From Candidatus Bathyarchaeota archaeon (GTDB taxonomy: Archaea > Thermoproteota > Bathyarchaeia > Bathyarchaeales > Bathycorpusculaceae), in contig JAOZIE010000014.1 of assembly GCA_026014485.1 (NCBI GenBank), forward strand, positions 157,012-221,011: a DNA stretch of 64,000 bases, given 5' to 3'. Positions within the stretch are counted from its first letter, which is position 1. Each line of letters opens with the position of its first letter. Below, one piece after another: positions 9,101-17,374 of the stretch. Below the pieces are notes generated by a model. The model was given only the letters and a program-made list of their open reading frames with translations, had not been told where the DNA came from and searched no databases. Made by a program: the position numbers and the translations under genes.

Positions 9101-9833
9101 AAGCATTCTGGCTTTAATGCGTTGGGAGCTTAAGGAATATTTTAGTTTTCCAGTATTCGAAATTGTGCTTTTCATCGCCGTTTTTTCTATCTTGAATACT
9201 TCTAGCATACTCCCCGTTTATGCAGAAAGATATAGCAATCTTCACTGGGGCATTCAAAACATCTTTTTCTATTTAACGATTTCAATTTGCGCGGTATTTT
9301 CAAGGTCTTTTGCAGGTGCTTTCTCCAAAAACGAAATAAAAACGCTTTTGTCATATCCCATTAAACGCTCAAGTCTTTTCTTTGCGAAGTACTTAACTAT
9401 GTTTTTAACCTTGTTAATCATCTATGCTTCGGTTTGGGCATCACAATTATATATCCAAGCTTTGAGTCCGTTAGAGCCGATGTTCTGGGTATCTCTTTTG
9501 GCAATTATACCTGAAATTCTTCTTTTAAGCACCATTACTGTAGCAATTGCTTTAGTTGTAAAAAATGAAGTCGTCAGTATATTCGCCTCAGTACTACTTC
9601 TTTATGGTCTCGCGAACTTGGAAAGCGGCGGCATTTCTCTTTTGATAGCAACTGGACGATACAAAGCATTGTTTGGGTATTTTTCAATCCTTACTCATGG
9701 TCGTTTACCCATCGGCATGATGTATGTACACCCTCCCGAAGACGTTGTCATTGCATTTTTGGCACCCCTTCTGATATCCATAATCTTGCTCGCTATGTCA
9801 ATAGCGTATTTCAAGAGAATGCAAATTGACTGA
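9090..9833 (+). CDS. ABC-2 type permease
   Basis: A 247-residue hydrophobic protein with about six membrane helices (for example FPVFEIVLFIAVFSIL, YLTMFLTLLIIYASVWA and FLAPLLISIILLAMSIAY), the usual ABC-2 permease layout. The ATG at 9090 has GGAG about 12 bases upstream and overlaps the ATPase stop, so the pair is coupled. The motif SRSFAGAFSKNEIKTLLSYPI between the second and third helices matches the cytosolic coupling segment (KNE...LLSYPI) found in archaeal ABC-2 exporters. Third gene 9843 follows after 9 bases. Substrate unknown. Confidence 0.85.
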   Translation: MTHKSILALMRWELKEYFSFPVFEIVLFIAVFSILNTSSILPVYAERYSNLHWGIQNIFFYLTISICAVFSRSFAGAFSKNEIKTLLSYPIKRSSLFFAKYLTMFLTLLIIYASVWASQLYIQALSPLEPMFWVSLLAIIPEILLLSTITVAIALVVKNEVVSIFASVLLLYGLANLESGGISLLIATGRYKALFGYFSILTHGRLPIGMMYVHPPEDVVIAFLAPLLISIILLAMSIAYFKRMQID

Positions 9834-9842
9834 GGAAACAAA

Positions 9843-10343
9843 ATGAATAAACTAACAAGAATTGGTATCATTCTCATCGTTATCGGTATAGCAATTCTAC
9901 CTGCTATGCTTCTTAAGTTAAACGTACCAAGTAATTCATTTGCAGTTGGCGGGTCTGCTGGGGTCGCCCCAGATTCCTGGACCATATACCCAGATTACTT
10001 ATGGTCCCCTCAAGAACTGAAAATGAACGTGAATGCAAATTCAACTATAGACCTCTACATTCTAGATGGCGCTGGTGTTCAAGCATGGCAAACAAAAAAC
10101 GAGCTTAAACCCCTTCACTCTTTCTTAAATATCACTTACCAGATAACAACCATAACAATCCCTTATAGAGGTCACTATGGTATCTTGATACACAACAACC
10201 CCGCGTCCGCAACTGCTTTCACAGTTTCAATGGTGTTGTTTGGATTAATCACAGACCTCTTATGGTCAGCCATAGGTTTTATCACTGCCGGTTTAATCCT
10301 TATAGTAGCTGGGTATGTACGAGGCCGAAAAAAATATTCCTAA
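9843..10343 (+). CDS. Membrane protein with two TM helices, exporter-associated
   Basis: A 166-residue protein with an N-terminal helix (IGIILIVIGIAILPAMLL), an outside domain of about 85 residues and a C-terminal helix pair or long helix (MVLFGLITDLLWSAIGF then ITAGLILIVAGYV), ending in a basic tail RGRKKYS. The outside part (STIDLYILDGAGVQAW) looks like the small beta-sandwich domains often found beside archaeal ABC-2 exporters. It sits 9 bases behind the permease and is very likely its third operon member, perhaps an accessory or substrate-handling subunit. This is inference from position. Confidence 0.65.
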   Translation: MNKLTRIGIILIVIGIAILPAMLLKLNVPSNSFAVGGSAGVAPDSWTIYPDYLWSPQELKMNVNANSTIDLYILDGAGVQAWQTKNELKPLHSFLNITYQITTITIPYRGHYGILIHNNPASATAFTVSMVLFGLITDLLWSAIGFITAGLILIVAGYVRGRKKYS

Positions 10344-10504
10344 AAACAAGTGAACACCCAAAGTTATTTCTCCGTCGAAATCTCCAAGGCAACCTGGGAA
10401 AACATAGCCTTCTAAAGAGAACCATAGGTGCCAAGTTTCACGTTGCGATTGAGAACCATCACCTGTTTAGGAAGCAAAAGCGACACAATAGACTATCCTT
10501 GTAT

Positions 10505-11632
10505 TCAGGGGATTATCTCACAACCGTTGTATTTGAGGAATTCAAAGTCGCTTAAGCATATTTTTCCTTCCTCCAAAAGCCGCCTGATTCTTGGCAACTC
10601 TAACTCCACAGCGTTAACTAGGCCTCTTACTGTCTGGCAGACTTCCCCGTAGGCTTGGTCGTTCCATCGTTTGGTGATGTTTGCGTATAAGCAGCGTCCA
10701 CCACAGACACCTAAAATGTCGCAGTCCCTGCAGGGCGTGTTCTGCACAAAGACCTTTTTTAGCTTCAACGGATGCGATTCTGCAATATGCCCCAGATAGT
10801 ACTTTTTCATTCCCCACATGGTTGGGCAAGGGGTGATGTACCCGTCGGTTTGGATGGCGTAATTTATCCATCCGCTGCCGCACCGCATCAGACTGGGCTC
10901 TTTATCAAGCAACATCGAGTTAGCTATACCAAGCAGCGGATAAAGCCGCAGAACCACACCTTTCTGCCCCATCTGATCCGCCCAGAAACGTGCAAGCCTA
11001 TCCACGCCTGGAATGTAGCTTTCTTGGCTCCACCGCTTAAAGTCACGTCTACCATAATCGTTTCCCCAAAACCCCGCATTCAGCTGCCAATGCACACTCG
11101 AAAACGAAAACTCGCTGTTGTCCAGCAGCCACATGATTTGTTTGTAGATGTCGGTTTGCTCCATGACGGTGACGCGGGCTATCAGTTCGCCGTTGAACCC
11201 GTTTGCCGTGATGAGTTTGAGGTTGTCTATGACTTTTCGGAAGGTGCCCTTCCCGCGGTAGTGGTCCGTTAAGGCTTCTTCACCGTCTATAGAAACCAAA
11301 ATGGTGTGGAAACGGTTAACGTACTTGGACTCCAGCCGGTGCAGCAGTTGCCCGTTAGTCTGAATCATAAAATGCCTCGCCGAAACCTGGTCCATGACTT
11401 GCCTAACAAAATCCATGTTGAGAAGGGGTTCACCGCCATAAAACGTCAAGACGCAGTCAGGATCCTTTTGGCAGAAACCGTTCAGCGCCTCAACGGGGTA
11501 GTCGGCTTTTCTGGGCAGCGCGTAATCCAACTCGAAGTCGCCAAAGTCCTCGTCGAAGTCATCCATGGTTTCGCCAAAACAGTAGCGGCACTGCAGGTTA
11601 CATTCCGTGGTGGTGACGACGTGAAAGAACAT
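10505..11632 (-). CDS. Radical SAM/SPASM putative peptide-modifying enzyme
   Basis: About 375 residues. The radical SAM [4Fe-4S] motif is CNLQCRYCFG near the N-terminus, followed by the GGEPL motif (LTFYGGEPLLN) for SAM binding. The C-terminal SPASM-type region has Cys spaced for auxiliary clusters: MRCGSGW, ITPCPTMWG, NTPCRDCDILGVCGGRC and EVCQTV. This architecture is typical of enzymes that modify ribosomal peptides or other proteins. I believe it belongs near the archaeal peptide-modifying families named after AF1365/Mhun_1560, but cannot confirm the exact one. The ATG at 11632 starts just before the SAM motif and 26 bases after the MFS stop; in-frame codons up to 11746 would overlap the MFS gene. 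A divergent 15-codon gene lies beyond the MFS gene. Confidence 0.85.
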   Translation of the reverse strand: MFFHVVTTTECNLQCRYCFGETMDDFDEDFGDFELDYALPRKADYPVEALNGFCQKDPDCVLTFYGGEPLLNMDFVRQVMDQVSARHFMIQTNGQLLHRLESKYVNRFHTILVSIDGEEALTDHYRGKGTFRKVIDNLKLITANGFNGELIARVTVMEQTDIYKQIMWLLDNSEFSFSSVHWQLNAGFWGNDYGRRDFKRWSQESYIPGVDRLARFWADQMGQKGVVLRLYPLLGIANSMLLDKEPSLMRCGSGWINYAIQTDGYITPCPTMWGMKKYYLGHIAESHPLKLKKVFVQNTPCRDCDILGVCGGRCLYANITKRWNDQAYGEVCQTVRGLVNAVELELPRIRRLLEEGKICLSDFEFLKYNGCEIIP

Positions 11633-11657
11633 GGATAAGCCTAAGCCGCAGTCTTGC

Positions 11658-13037
11658 TTAATAGTATTTTTCCGCCAGTTTCCTGGCTTCCTCGTACTCG
11701 TCATCGGTTTCTTCGGAGCTTTCCTCATCTTCAGATTCGAGCTCACCGCTTTGAGATGACGTCGGCATGGGGTTCTGCGGCGCTTTTTCAGTTTCCTTCT
11801 GAACTTTCTTTAGAGCTTTTTCCACGTAGCTCTTGAGGTCTCGGTCCTTCATCAACTTTTCAGGCAACGTTTCAGGTGTATAAATCAAAGGTAAGACTGC
11901 TAAGAACAGGAGGAACGCAGTAAACGAAAACACTGCTTCCCTGATAGATAACGCAATTAAATCACCAACTGTAAGTTGAAGAAACTTAGAGACGAAAAAT
12001 GGCAAAACCCCAATAGCGTAGTATACATCACTGGGTTTCTCATGGCTAAGGTCCCCCCAAATGGTAACGACGAAGAGTACAAACAGCATTCCCCAAGCAA
12101 TTCCATCAACGATTGTGTAAAAATACCAGCTTAATAGTTCCCCTGGGTATATGCCTAATATCGAATAGCCTAGACCTAGCATTGTGAATCCTGCAATAGC
12201 TATCCGTTTTCTTCCAACTATATCTAACAGGAAACCGCCTGTTAAGGAAAAAATGCCCACAAAAAAGTTTTCAATAATTATTAACGTATCAACATTGGCC
12301 TTTCCAATGAGGTCATTTGCTATTGGTATCGTCAAGTAAGTTATTAACGAGAACATTATCCACGGGATAAGATACAAGACAAATGGTCTTTGCTTTATCA
12401 GGGAAAGATAGGTTGTGCGTGGACTTTTCACAGGTATTTCGCTTTTGTCTCTCATAAAAACAAAAGGTAAAAGACCTACACCTCTACAGATCGTTAGTGC
12501 AATTGTTTCGATGCCTATTTCTCCGTTAGAAATCATGGAAAGTCCAAACATAGTTATGCCGCTTAGACACAGGATAACGCCGCCAACTCGCCCTCGGTTT
12601 TGGATGTGAATGCTTTCAGTGAAGTATCCCATGCAACTTGGCATCCCAATACCTAATGAAACTCCGAGAAACGCTGAAAGAAACACTATGTTAGGGAGGT
12701 ACGTTTTGTCGATTACTATTGAGAGGCAGGATGATGCAATACCCAAGAGCGTCCATAACAGCAGAAACCTTCTTCTTTGTGTCATCCCAGACGATATGCG
12801 AGCTCCTGCAACTGCTGAGAAGCATATGCCGCCGAAATGGGCGCCCCAAATTATAAGCGTGGTTGTCAAATCAACGTTTATTGCCGCAGCAACATCTTTC
12901 AGGACACTTATAGCAAAAAAATACCAAACAAACGCGTTGGTAACCAGCGCTATGCTAACAAGAACGTTTCTTCCTTTTATTTGTAGTTTATCGGCTAGTT
13001 TTTTCGTTAGCATTGATTTAGCATCTATCTGTTCCAT
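11658..13037 (-). CDS. Major facilitator superfamily transporter
   Basis: A 459-residue polytopic protein with about 12 membrane helices and MFS loop motifs such as GGFLLDIVGRKRIAIAGF between helices and GMPSCMGYFTESI. The last 55 residues are an unusual cytosolic tail, very acidic and Ser/Pro-rich (GELESEDEESSEETDDEYEE). It lies 26 bases upstream of the radical SAM gene on the same strand, so the two probably form a transcript. If the enzyme modifies the small peptide encoded divergently at 13150, this protein could export the product; that is inference, since MFS substrates cannot be read from sequence. Confidence 0.85.
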   Translation of the reverse strand: MEQIDAKSMLTKKLADKLQIKGRNVLVSIALVTNAFVWYFFAISVLKDVAAAINVDLTTTLIIWGAHFGGICFSAVAGARISSGMTQRRRFLLLWTLLGIASSCLSIVIDKTYLPNIVFLSAFLGVSLGIGMPSCMGYFTESIHIQNRGRVGGVILCLSGITMFGLSMISNGEIGIETIALTICRGVGLLPFVFMRDKSEIPVKSPRTTYLSLIKQRPFVLYLIPWIMFSLITYLTIPIANDLIGKANVDTLIIIENFFVGIFSLTGGFLLDIVGRKRIAIAGFTMLGLGYSILGIYPGELLSWYFYTIVDGIAWGMLFVLFVVTIWGDLSHEKPSDVYYAIGVLPFFVSKFLQLTVGDLIALSIREAVFSFTAFLLFLAVLPLIYTPETLPEKLMKDRDLKSYVEKALKKVQKETEKAPQNPMPTSSQSGELESEDEESSEETDDEYEEARKLAEKYY

Positions 13038-13098
13038 GGTGGAGAATGTGCAGATAAGTATTAGGAATCGCTAAACCACATTTTGTATTCATATTGCC

Positions 13099-13114
13099 AA
13101 AAAATTCTTAAAGC
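13099..13114 (+). promoter_or_regulatory. BRE/TATA promoter of the 15-codon peptide gene
   Basis: An A-run (BRE-like) followed by ATTCTTAAAG is placed so that transcription would start at about 13134-13137, just in front of the ribosome binding site GGGAG at 13140-13144. No other plus-strand gene follows within the gap, so the promoter would serve only the small ORF. Confidence 0.5.
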
Positions 13115-13149
13115 AGTTGTGTACAACATAAATACAGAAGGGAGAAGAA

Positions 13150-13197
13150 ATGAACACAAAGAAACCAGTCGCTCCAATAAGAATGGGTTGGGCATAA
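13150..13197 (+). CDS. 15-residue peptide, candidate substrate of the radical SAM enzyme
   Basis: A 15-codon ORF encodes MNTKKPVAPIRMGWA and stops with TAA. It has a full set of expression signals: a TATA box near 13107, GGGAGAAG directly upstream at 13140-13147, and a T8 tract after the stop (13227-13234) as in archaeal terminators. It lies in a 218-base gap divergent from the MFS and SPASM radical SAM genes. The peptide has a Lys-rich leader-like start and a C-terminal MGWA core with Met and Trp, residues that radical SAM enzymes can modify. No homologue can be claimed from memory; function as a precursor peptide is inference from context. Confidence 0.5.
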   Translation: MNTKKPVAPIRMGWA

Positions 13198-13221
13198 ACA
13201 AGAAAATACTTCAATCCATCA

Positions 13222-13234
13222 TTTTATTTTTTTT
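13222..13234 (+). terminator. Oligo-T terminator after the 15-codon gene
   Basis: TTTTA followed by T8 on the non-template strand, 25 bases after the TAA of the small ORF. Such T-tracts terminate archaeal transcription without a hairpin. It lies just before the end of the convergent prenyl synthase gene. Confidence 0.5.
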
Positions 13235-13255
13235 GTTGGATATAGCCGCAATTTT

Positions 13256-14245
13256 TTAGTATCCTTCCAGCAACGAAGAAAGGGTTAACAAAAGCATTTC
13301 TCGGTGTTCCTTTAGCGGGGTCAACTTTTTCTTTTCGCTTTTTATCAGCTCCTTCATATGCCTCTTCAGTTTTCGTGCTTGCATAGAATTGATGGCTGAA
13401 TCTATTATGCGGTCATGGTCTTCTTCTGATATTTTTTGTCCCTTAATCAACGGCAAATTGCATTCTTTTGACTGCTGAATCATGTACAGAATCGGAAGTG
13501 GCAACCATTCATTTTTTGCTCTGTGGTTTAACTCCTCAAAATCAAATACGTCGATGAATTCATCCCTAATCGACAGTAAAATTCCGAATGTTCTGCCAAA
13601 AGACGTAAGGGCATCAATTTGCTCTTCGGAGCCATCGCCTAAGATTGCACCTATTTTTGTTGTCGTTGAAGAGACAGATGCCTTCATTTTAATCATGTCT
13701 AAATATTTGTCTGCAGGTGAATTGCCTTTTCTCTTCAGGATGCTTTCATCTGTCTGAGCGCTGCTGATTCCAAAGAATGCTTGCTTAGTCAACTCAAATA
13801 TCCGTTTTTTCTTATGCTCCTCTAAGGAAACGCATGCTTCCTGCAAAACAAAAAAGCCTTCGACCAGCAATGCATCCCCAACTAGAATGGCAACATCCTT
13901 GCCATATTTTCCAAAAACGGTTTCCTTAGAATATTTAGTAGTTGAATTGTCTATGATGTCATCATGTACATCTGCTGCTCCAGCCAAAAGAACATAAGCG
14001 ACCCCAAACTGACTTGTTGACTCCGCGTTTCCTCCCACTGATTCACACGCCAGCGCCATCAAAGCAGGATGAACCACATCATCCCACGAAAGCATAAAAT
14101 ACTCAAGCGCGTCTTGAAGCGTTTCAGACGGAATTTTTTCGTTTAGAATCAAGTTTTTCGCTATTTTAAGCGATTTTTGACCTTTTTCCACTAGTAACGC
14201 TTTAACTTGAAGGGCTAGTTTTGGTTCAGTTGCTGGGGGCACCAT
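13256..14245 (-). CDS. Polyprenyl (geranylgeranyl/farnesyl) diphosphate synthase family
   Basis: A 329-residue trans-prenyltransferase that condenses isopentenyl and allylic diphosphates to make chains for archaeal ether lipids or quinones. First Asp-rich motif: DVHDDIID, fitting DDxxD. Second: IRDEFIDVFDFEE, a DExxD variant of DDxxD. Other family landmarks are KYGKDVAILVGDALL and SSTTTKIGAILGDG in the helix after the active site. The sequence is somewhat divergent (KMKASV in place of KT...LF), so chain length cannot be predicted. The ATG at 14245 is divergent from leuS. The UbiA gene at 19061 could use its product. Confidence 0.85.
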   Translation of the reverse strand: MVPPATEPKLALQVKALLVEKGQKSLKIAKNLILNEKIPSETLQDALEYFMLSWDDVVHPALMALACESVGGNAESTSQFGVAYVLLAGAADVHDDIIDNSTTKYSKETVFGKYGKDVAILVGDALLVEGFFVLQEACVSLEEHKKKRIFELTKQAFFGISSAQTDESILKRKGNSPADKYLDMIKMKASVSSTTTKIGAILGDGSEEQIDALTSFGRTFGILLSIRDEFIDVFDFEELNHRAKNEWLPLPILYMIQQSKECNLPLIKGQKISEEDHDRIIDSAINSMQARKLKRHMKELIKSEKKKLTPLKEHREMLLLTLSSLLEGY

Positions 14246-14348
14246 ATCTTCTTCTTATGCGTCTACGGCTTATTTCTCTTTTAGGGTTTAATTGCTTTAA
14301 GCGTCGAAGCGTAACTCTTAATAGGTTACTGGTGGCTAGCTCAGATTT

Positions 14349-17231
14349 ATGAGCTCCCATAGAGAAATCGAAGAGAAATGGCGCAGCCGATGGGAAACCA
14401 GCCGCGTTTTCGAAGCCGACCCCGACCCTAAAAAGCAGAAGGTTTTCGTGACTTTTCCTTACCCTTACATGAATGGTCCCCTGCATGTTGGGCATGCTTT
14501 CACCGCCACCCGCGTTGATGTCTATGCGCGGTTTCGGCGTATGCAGGGTTACAATGTGCTTTGGCCTTGGGGTTGGCATTGGACTGGGCAGCCGTTATTG
14601 GGTGCGAGTCAGCGTGTGGCGAAGGGTGACGAAGCCTACATTCGGGTGCTGCGGGAGGTTGATGGTGTGCCTGAGGAGGAGCTCAAACGGTTTGTTGACC
14701 CTCTGTACATGGCGCAGTATTACACTAACGAGGGACGCGCCATCGCCAGGCGCATCGGTTTCTCGGTGGATTGGCGGCGGGAGTTCACCACAGTTTGGCC
14801 GACTTACCAGAAGTTCATCGAGTGGCAGTACGCGAACCTACGCGAGAAAGGCTACGTCACCAAGGGAACGCACCCCGTGGTCTGGTGCCCCAAAGACAAG
14901 AGCCCCACAGGCGACCACGACCGCCAAATCGGCGAAGGCGTAACCCCCGAAGAGTATGTTCTCATCAAGTACAAACTGGACGAGAAAACGTTTCTGCCCG
15001 CGGCGACTTTCCGCCCTGAAACCATTTACGGGGTCACTAACATGTGGATTAACCCCGACGCGGACTACGTTGAAGCCTCCGTGAATGGGGAAACTTGGAT
15101 AGTTAGCGGCGAGGCAGCCGAGAAACTCAAAGAGCAAGAACGCAGCGTCGAGGTGAAACGGAGTTTCAAGGGCAGAGAATTAATCGGTAAAACCTTTGAG
15201 AATCCCCTGACGCACAAGCGGTTCCCGATTCTGCCCGGCTGGTTCGTGGATGCAAAAACGGCGACAGGTGTGGTTTACAGTGTGCCTGCGCATGCCCCGT
15301 TTGACTGGTTGGCGCTACGCGACCTACAGCAGAAACCTGAGGTGCTGCAGGAATTCAACGTGGATGTGGCGATGGTGCAGGCGATTAAACCGATTTCCCT
15401 AATTAAAGTTGAAGGCTACGGCGACTACCCCGCTGTGGAAATCGTGGTGGAGATGGGCATAAAAGACCAGCATGACTCTAAAGCGGATGAAGCAACAAAA
15501 GCGCTGTACAAAAAGGAGTTCCACGGCGGAGTCCTCAAAGAGAACTGCGGCGCCTACGCAGGCAAGTCCGTGCGGGAAGCCAAAGACACGCTTATCTTGG
15601 ACTTCAAGCAGATGGGCGTTGCAGACCGCATGTACGACCTGCCTGAGCCTGTGGTTTGCCGCTGCATGACACCCTGCATAGTTAAAGTGCTCTCAGACCA
15701 GTGGTTTCTGAATTACTCCGATGCTCAATGGAAAGCTCAAGCTAAAGCGGTGGTGGCGCAGATGCGGATTTGTCCAGAATCCGCCAAACCTTGGTTCTAT
15801 ACTGTAATTGACTGGCTCAAGGAGTGGGCTTGTGCACGCACCACAGGTTTTGGGACGCCGCTTCCTTGGGGGCAGGGCTGGATTATTGAGACCCTCAGCG
15901 ACAGCACCGTTTACATGGCTTTCTACACAGTCAACAAGCACATCCGCCAAAATGATATCAAGCCTGAATCGCTGACCCGCGAGGTTTTCGATTACGTTTT
16001 CTTGGGCAAAAACAACCCTGAAGAACTCGCCAAAGAAACAGGCATAACCGCCGATTTGCTCAGGGAAATGCGCGCGGAATTCCTCTACTGGTACCCCCTA
16101 GACCTACGCAACTCAGCCAAAGAGCTGGTGCCTAACCACTTGACGTTTTGTATATTCCACCACGCCGCTTTGTTTCCGCCTGAGCACTGGCCCCGTGCGA
16201 TGGGCGTTAACGGTATGCTCATGATTGAAGGCAAGCAGATGCACAAGTCCAAAGGCAACTTCATAACTATGAAGGGCGCGGTAGACAAGTACGGTGCTGA
16301 CGCTACGCGTTGCGCGTTGCTGCTGGGCGCAGAAGGCATGGATGACCCTGACTGGCGCGCGGAAAACGCGTTGGATATTCAGGGCAAGTTCGAGAGTTTG
16401 CTGGGTTTCACGGGTAACATACTTGCTGGCGCCAAAGACCCCGAGGTGGGCCCGCTGGAGCGTTGGCTGCAGAGTAGGCTGCAACGGCGCATCGGCGAGG
16501 TTACGGCTGCGCTTGAGGAGCTGAAAACTCGGACGGCTCTGCAGTCTGCCCTGTTTGACACTTGGAACGACATCCGATACTACATACAGCGGAAAGAGAA
16601 AGCTGACTCGGCAACGTTGAATGAGGCGGTGAAGGTTTGGCTTAAGCTTCTGGCTCCTTTTGCACCCTACCTGTGCGAGGAAGCTTGGAGCAAAACCGGC
16701 GACGCAGGCTTCATAAGCTTGGCTGCTTGGCCACAAATGGATCCGGCAAAAGTGGATGTGGCGGCGGAGGAGCAGGAAAACTTCATCGCCGACGTCATCG
16801 AGGATACGTTGAACATTCTGCGAGCCACCAAAATCGCGCCTAAACGTGTCTGCTTCTACGTGGCGGTTCCTTGGAAGCAAATAATTTTCCGCAAGATTCT
16901 AGAGAAGGCGGTTGCGGGCGAGGCAAAGATTGGCGAAGTCATGAAGGCGCTTGCCGCTGACCCCATGGTTAAGCCGCATATGAAGGAAGCGGCAGCGTTG
17001 GCGCCTAAAGTCATCAAGGCGTTGACGAAGCTGTCGGGTGAGCGGAAAGCGAACTTGCTGCAGCTTAAGGAGCTTGACGAGAAAGCGATCCTGCAGAGCG
17101 CAGTTGGCTTCCTTAAGGACAGGTTCAACGCGGAAGTTTCGGTTTTCGGCGAAGACGACCAAGACCGTTATGACCCCAAGAACCGTGCTGCTTTGGCTAT
17201 GTCTAATCAGCCTGCCATATTCGTGGAGTAA
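14349..17231 (+). CDS. leuS: Leucyl-tRNA synthetase (archaeal type)
   Basis: A 960-residue class I synthetase that charges tRNA-Leu. The HIGH signature is HVGHAF near residue 47, preceded by YPYMNGPL. The KMSKS loop reads MHKSKGNF near residue 637. The CP1 editing domain lies between (for example TFRPETIYGVTNMWINP with the conserved Thr/Asp editing region), and WALKE-like WLKEWACARTTGFGTPLPW is present. Length and the C-terminal anticodon and extension domains fit the archaeal/eukaryotic type, not the bacterial one. A TATA-like CTTAATAG at 14317-14324 implies a nearly leaderless mRNA. Its codons are markedly GC-rich compared with its flanks, as expected for a highly expressed gene. Confidence 0.97.
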   Translation: MSSHREIEEKWRSRWETSRVFEADPDPKKQKVFVTFPYPYMNGPLHVGHAFTATRVDVYARFRRMQGYNVLWPWGWHWTGQPLLGASQRVAKGDEAYIRVLREVDGVPEEELKRFVDPLYMAQYYTNEGRAIARRIGFSVDWRREFTTVWPTYQKFIEWQYANLREKGYVTKGTHPVVWCPKDKSPTGDHDRQIGEGVTPEEYVLIKYKLDEKTFLPAATFRPETIYGVTNMWINPDADYVEASVNGETWIVSGEAAEKLKEQERSVEVKRSFKGRELIGKTFENPLTHKRFPILPGWFVDAKTATGVVYSVPAHAPFDWLALRDLQQKPEVLQEFNVDVAMVQAIKPISLIKVEGYGDYPAVEIVVEMGIKDQHDSKADEATKALYKKEFHGGVLKENCGAYAGKSVREAKDTLILDFKQMGVADRMYDLPEPVVCRCMTPCIVKVLSDQWFLNYSDAQWKAQAKAVVAQMRICPESAKPWFYTVIDWLKEWACARTTGFGTPLPWGQGWIIETLSDSTVYMAFYTVNKHIRQNDIKPESLTREVFDYVFLGKNNPEELAKETGITADLLREMRAEFLYWYPLDLRNSAKELVPNHLTFCIFHHAALFPPEHWPRAMGVNGMLMIEGKQMHKSKGNFITMKGAVDKYGADATRCALLLGAEGMDDPDWRAENALDIQGKFESLLGFTGNILAGAKDPEVGPLERWLQSRLQRRIGEVTAALEELKTRTALQSALFDTWNDIRYYIQRKEKADSATLNEAVKVWLKLLAPFAPYLCEEAWSKTGDAGFISLAAWPQMDPAKVDVAAEEQENFIADVIEDTLNILRATKIAPKRVCFYVAVPWKQIIFRKILEKAVAGEAKIGEVMKALAADPMVKPHMKEAAALAPKVIKALTKLSGERKANLLQLKELDEKAILQSAVGFLKDRFNAEVSVFGEDDQDRYDPKNRAALAMSNQPAIFVE

Positions 17232-17258
17232 GTTCTCCCTCTTTTCCTTTTTTGCGTG
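17232..17258 (+). terminator. Pyrimidine/T-rich terminator after leuS
   Basis: The sequence after the leuS stop is strongly T/C-rich, ending in CCTTTTTTGC. It probably ends the leuS transcript before the separate promoter of the next gene. Confidence 0.4.
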
Positions 17259-17374
17259 TTGATGGTGTTTGATGATTATTCAACTTGATGAGGGTTCTTT
17301 GCATTGTGTGTTCAACCATAATTATTAATAGCTCGAGCAACAACCAAAATATCTTACTTACAGAAGGAAAAGGG

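Noticed and set aside
16113..16880. Minus-strand open frame of 255 codons inside leuS
   Set aside because: Shadow of the GC-rich LeuRS reading frame; no independent support.
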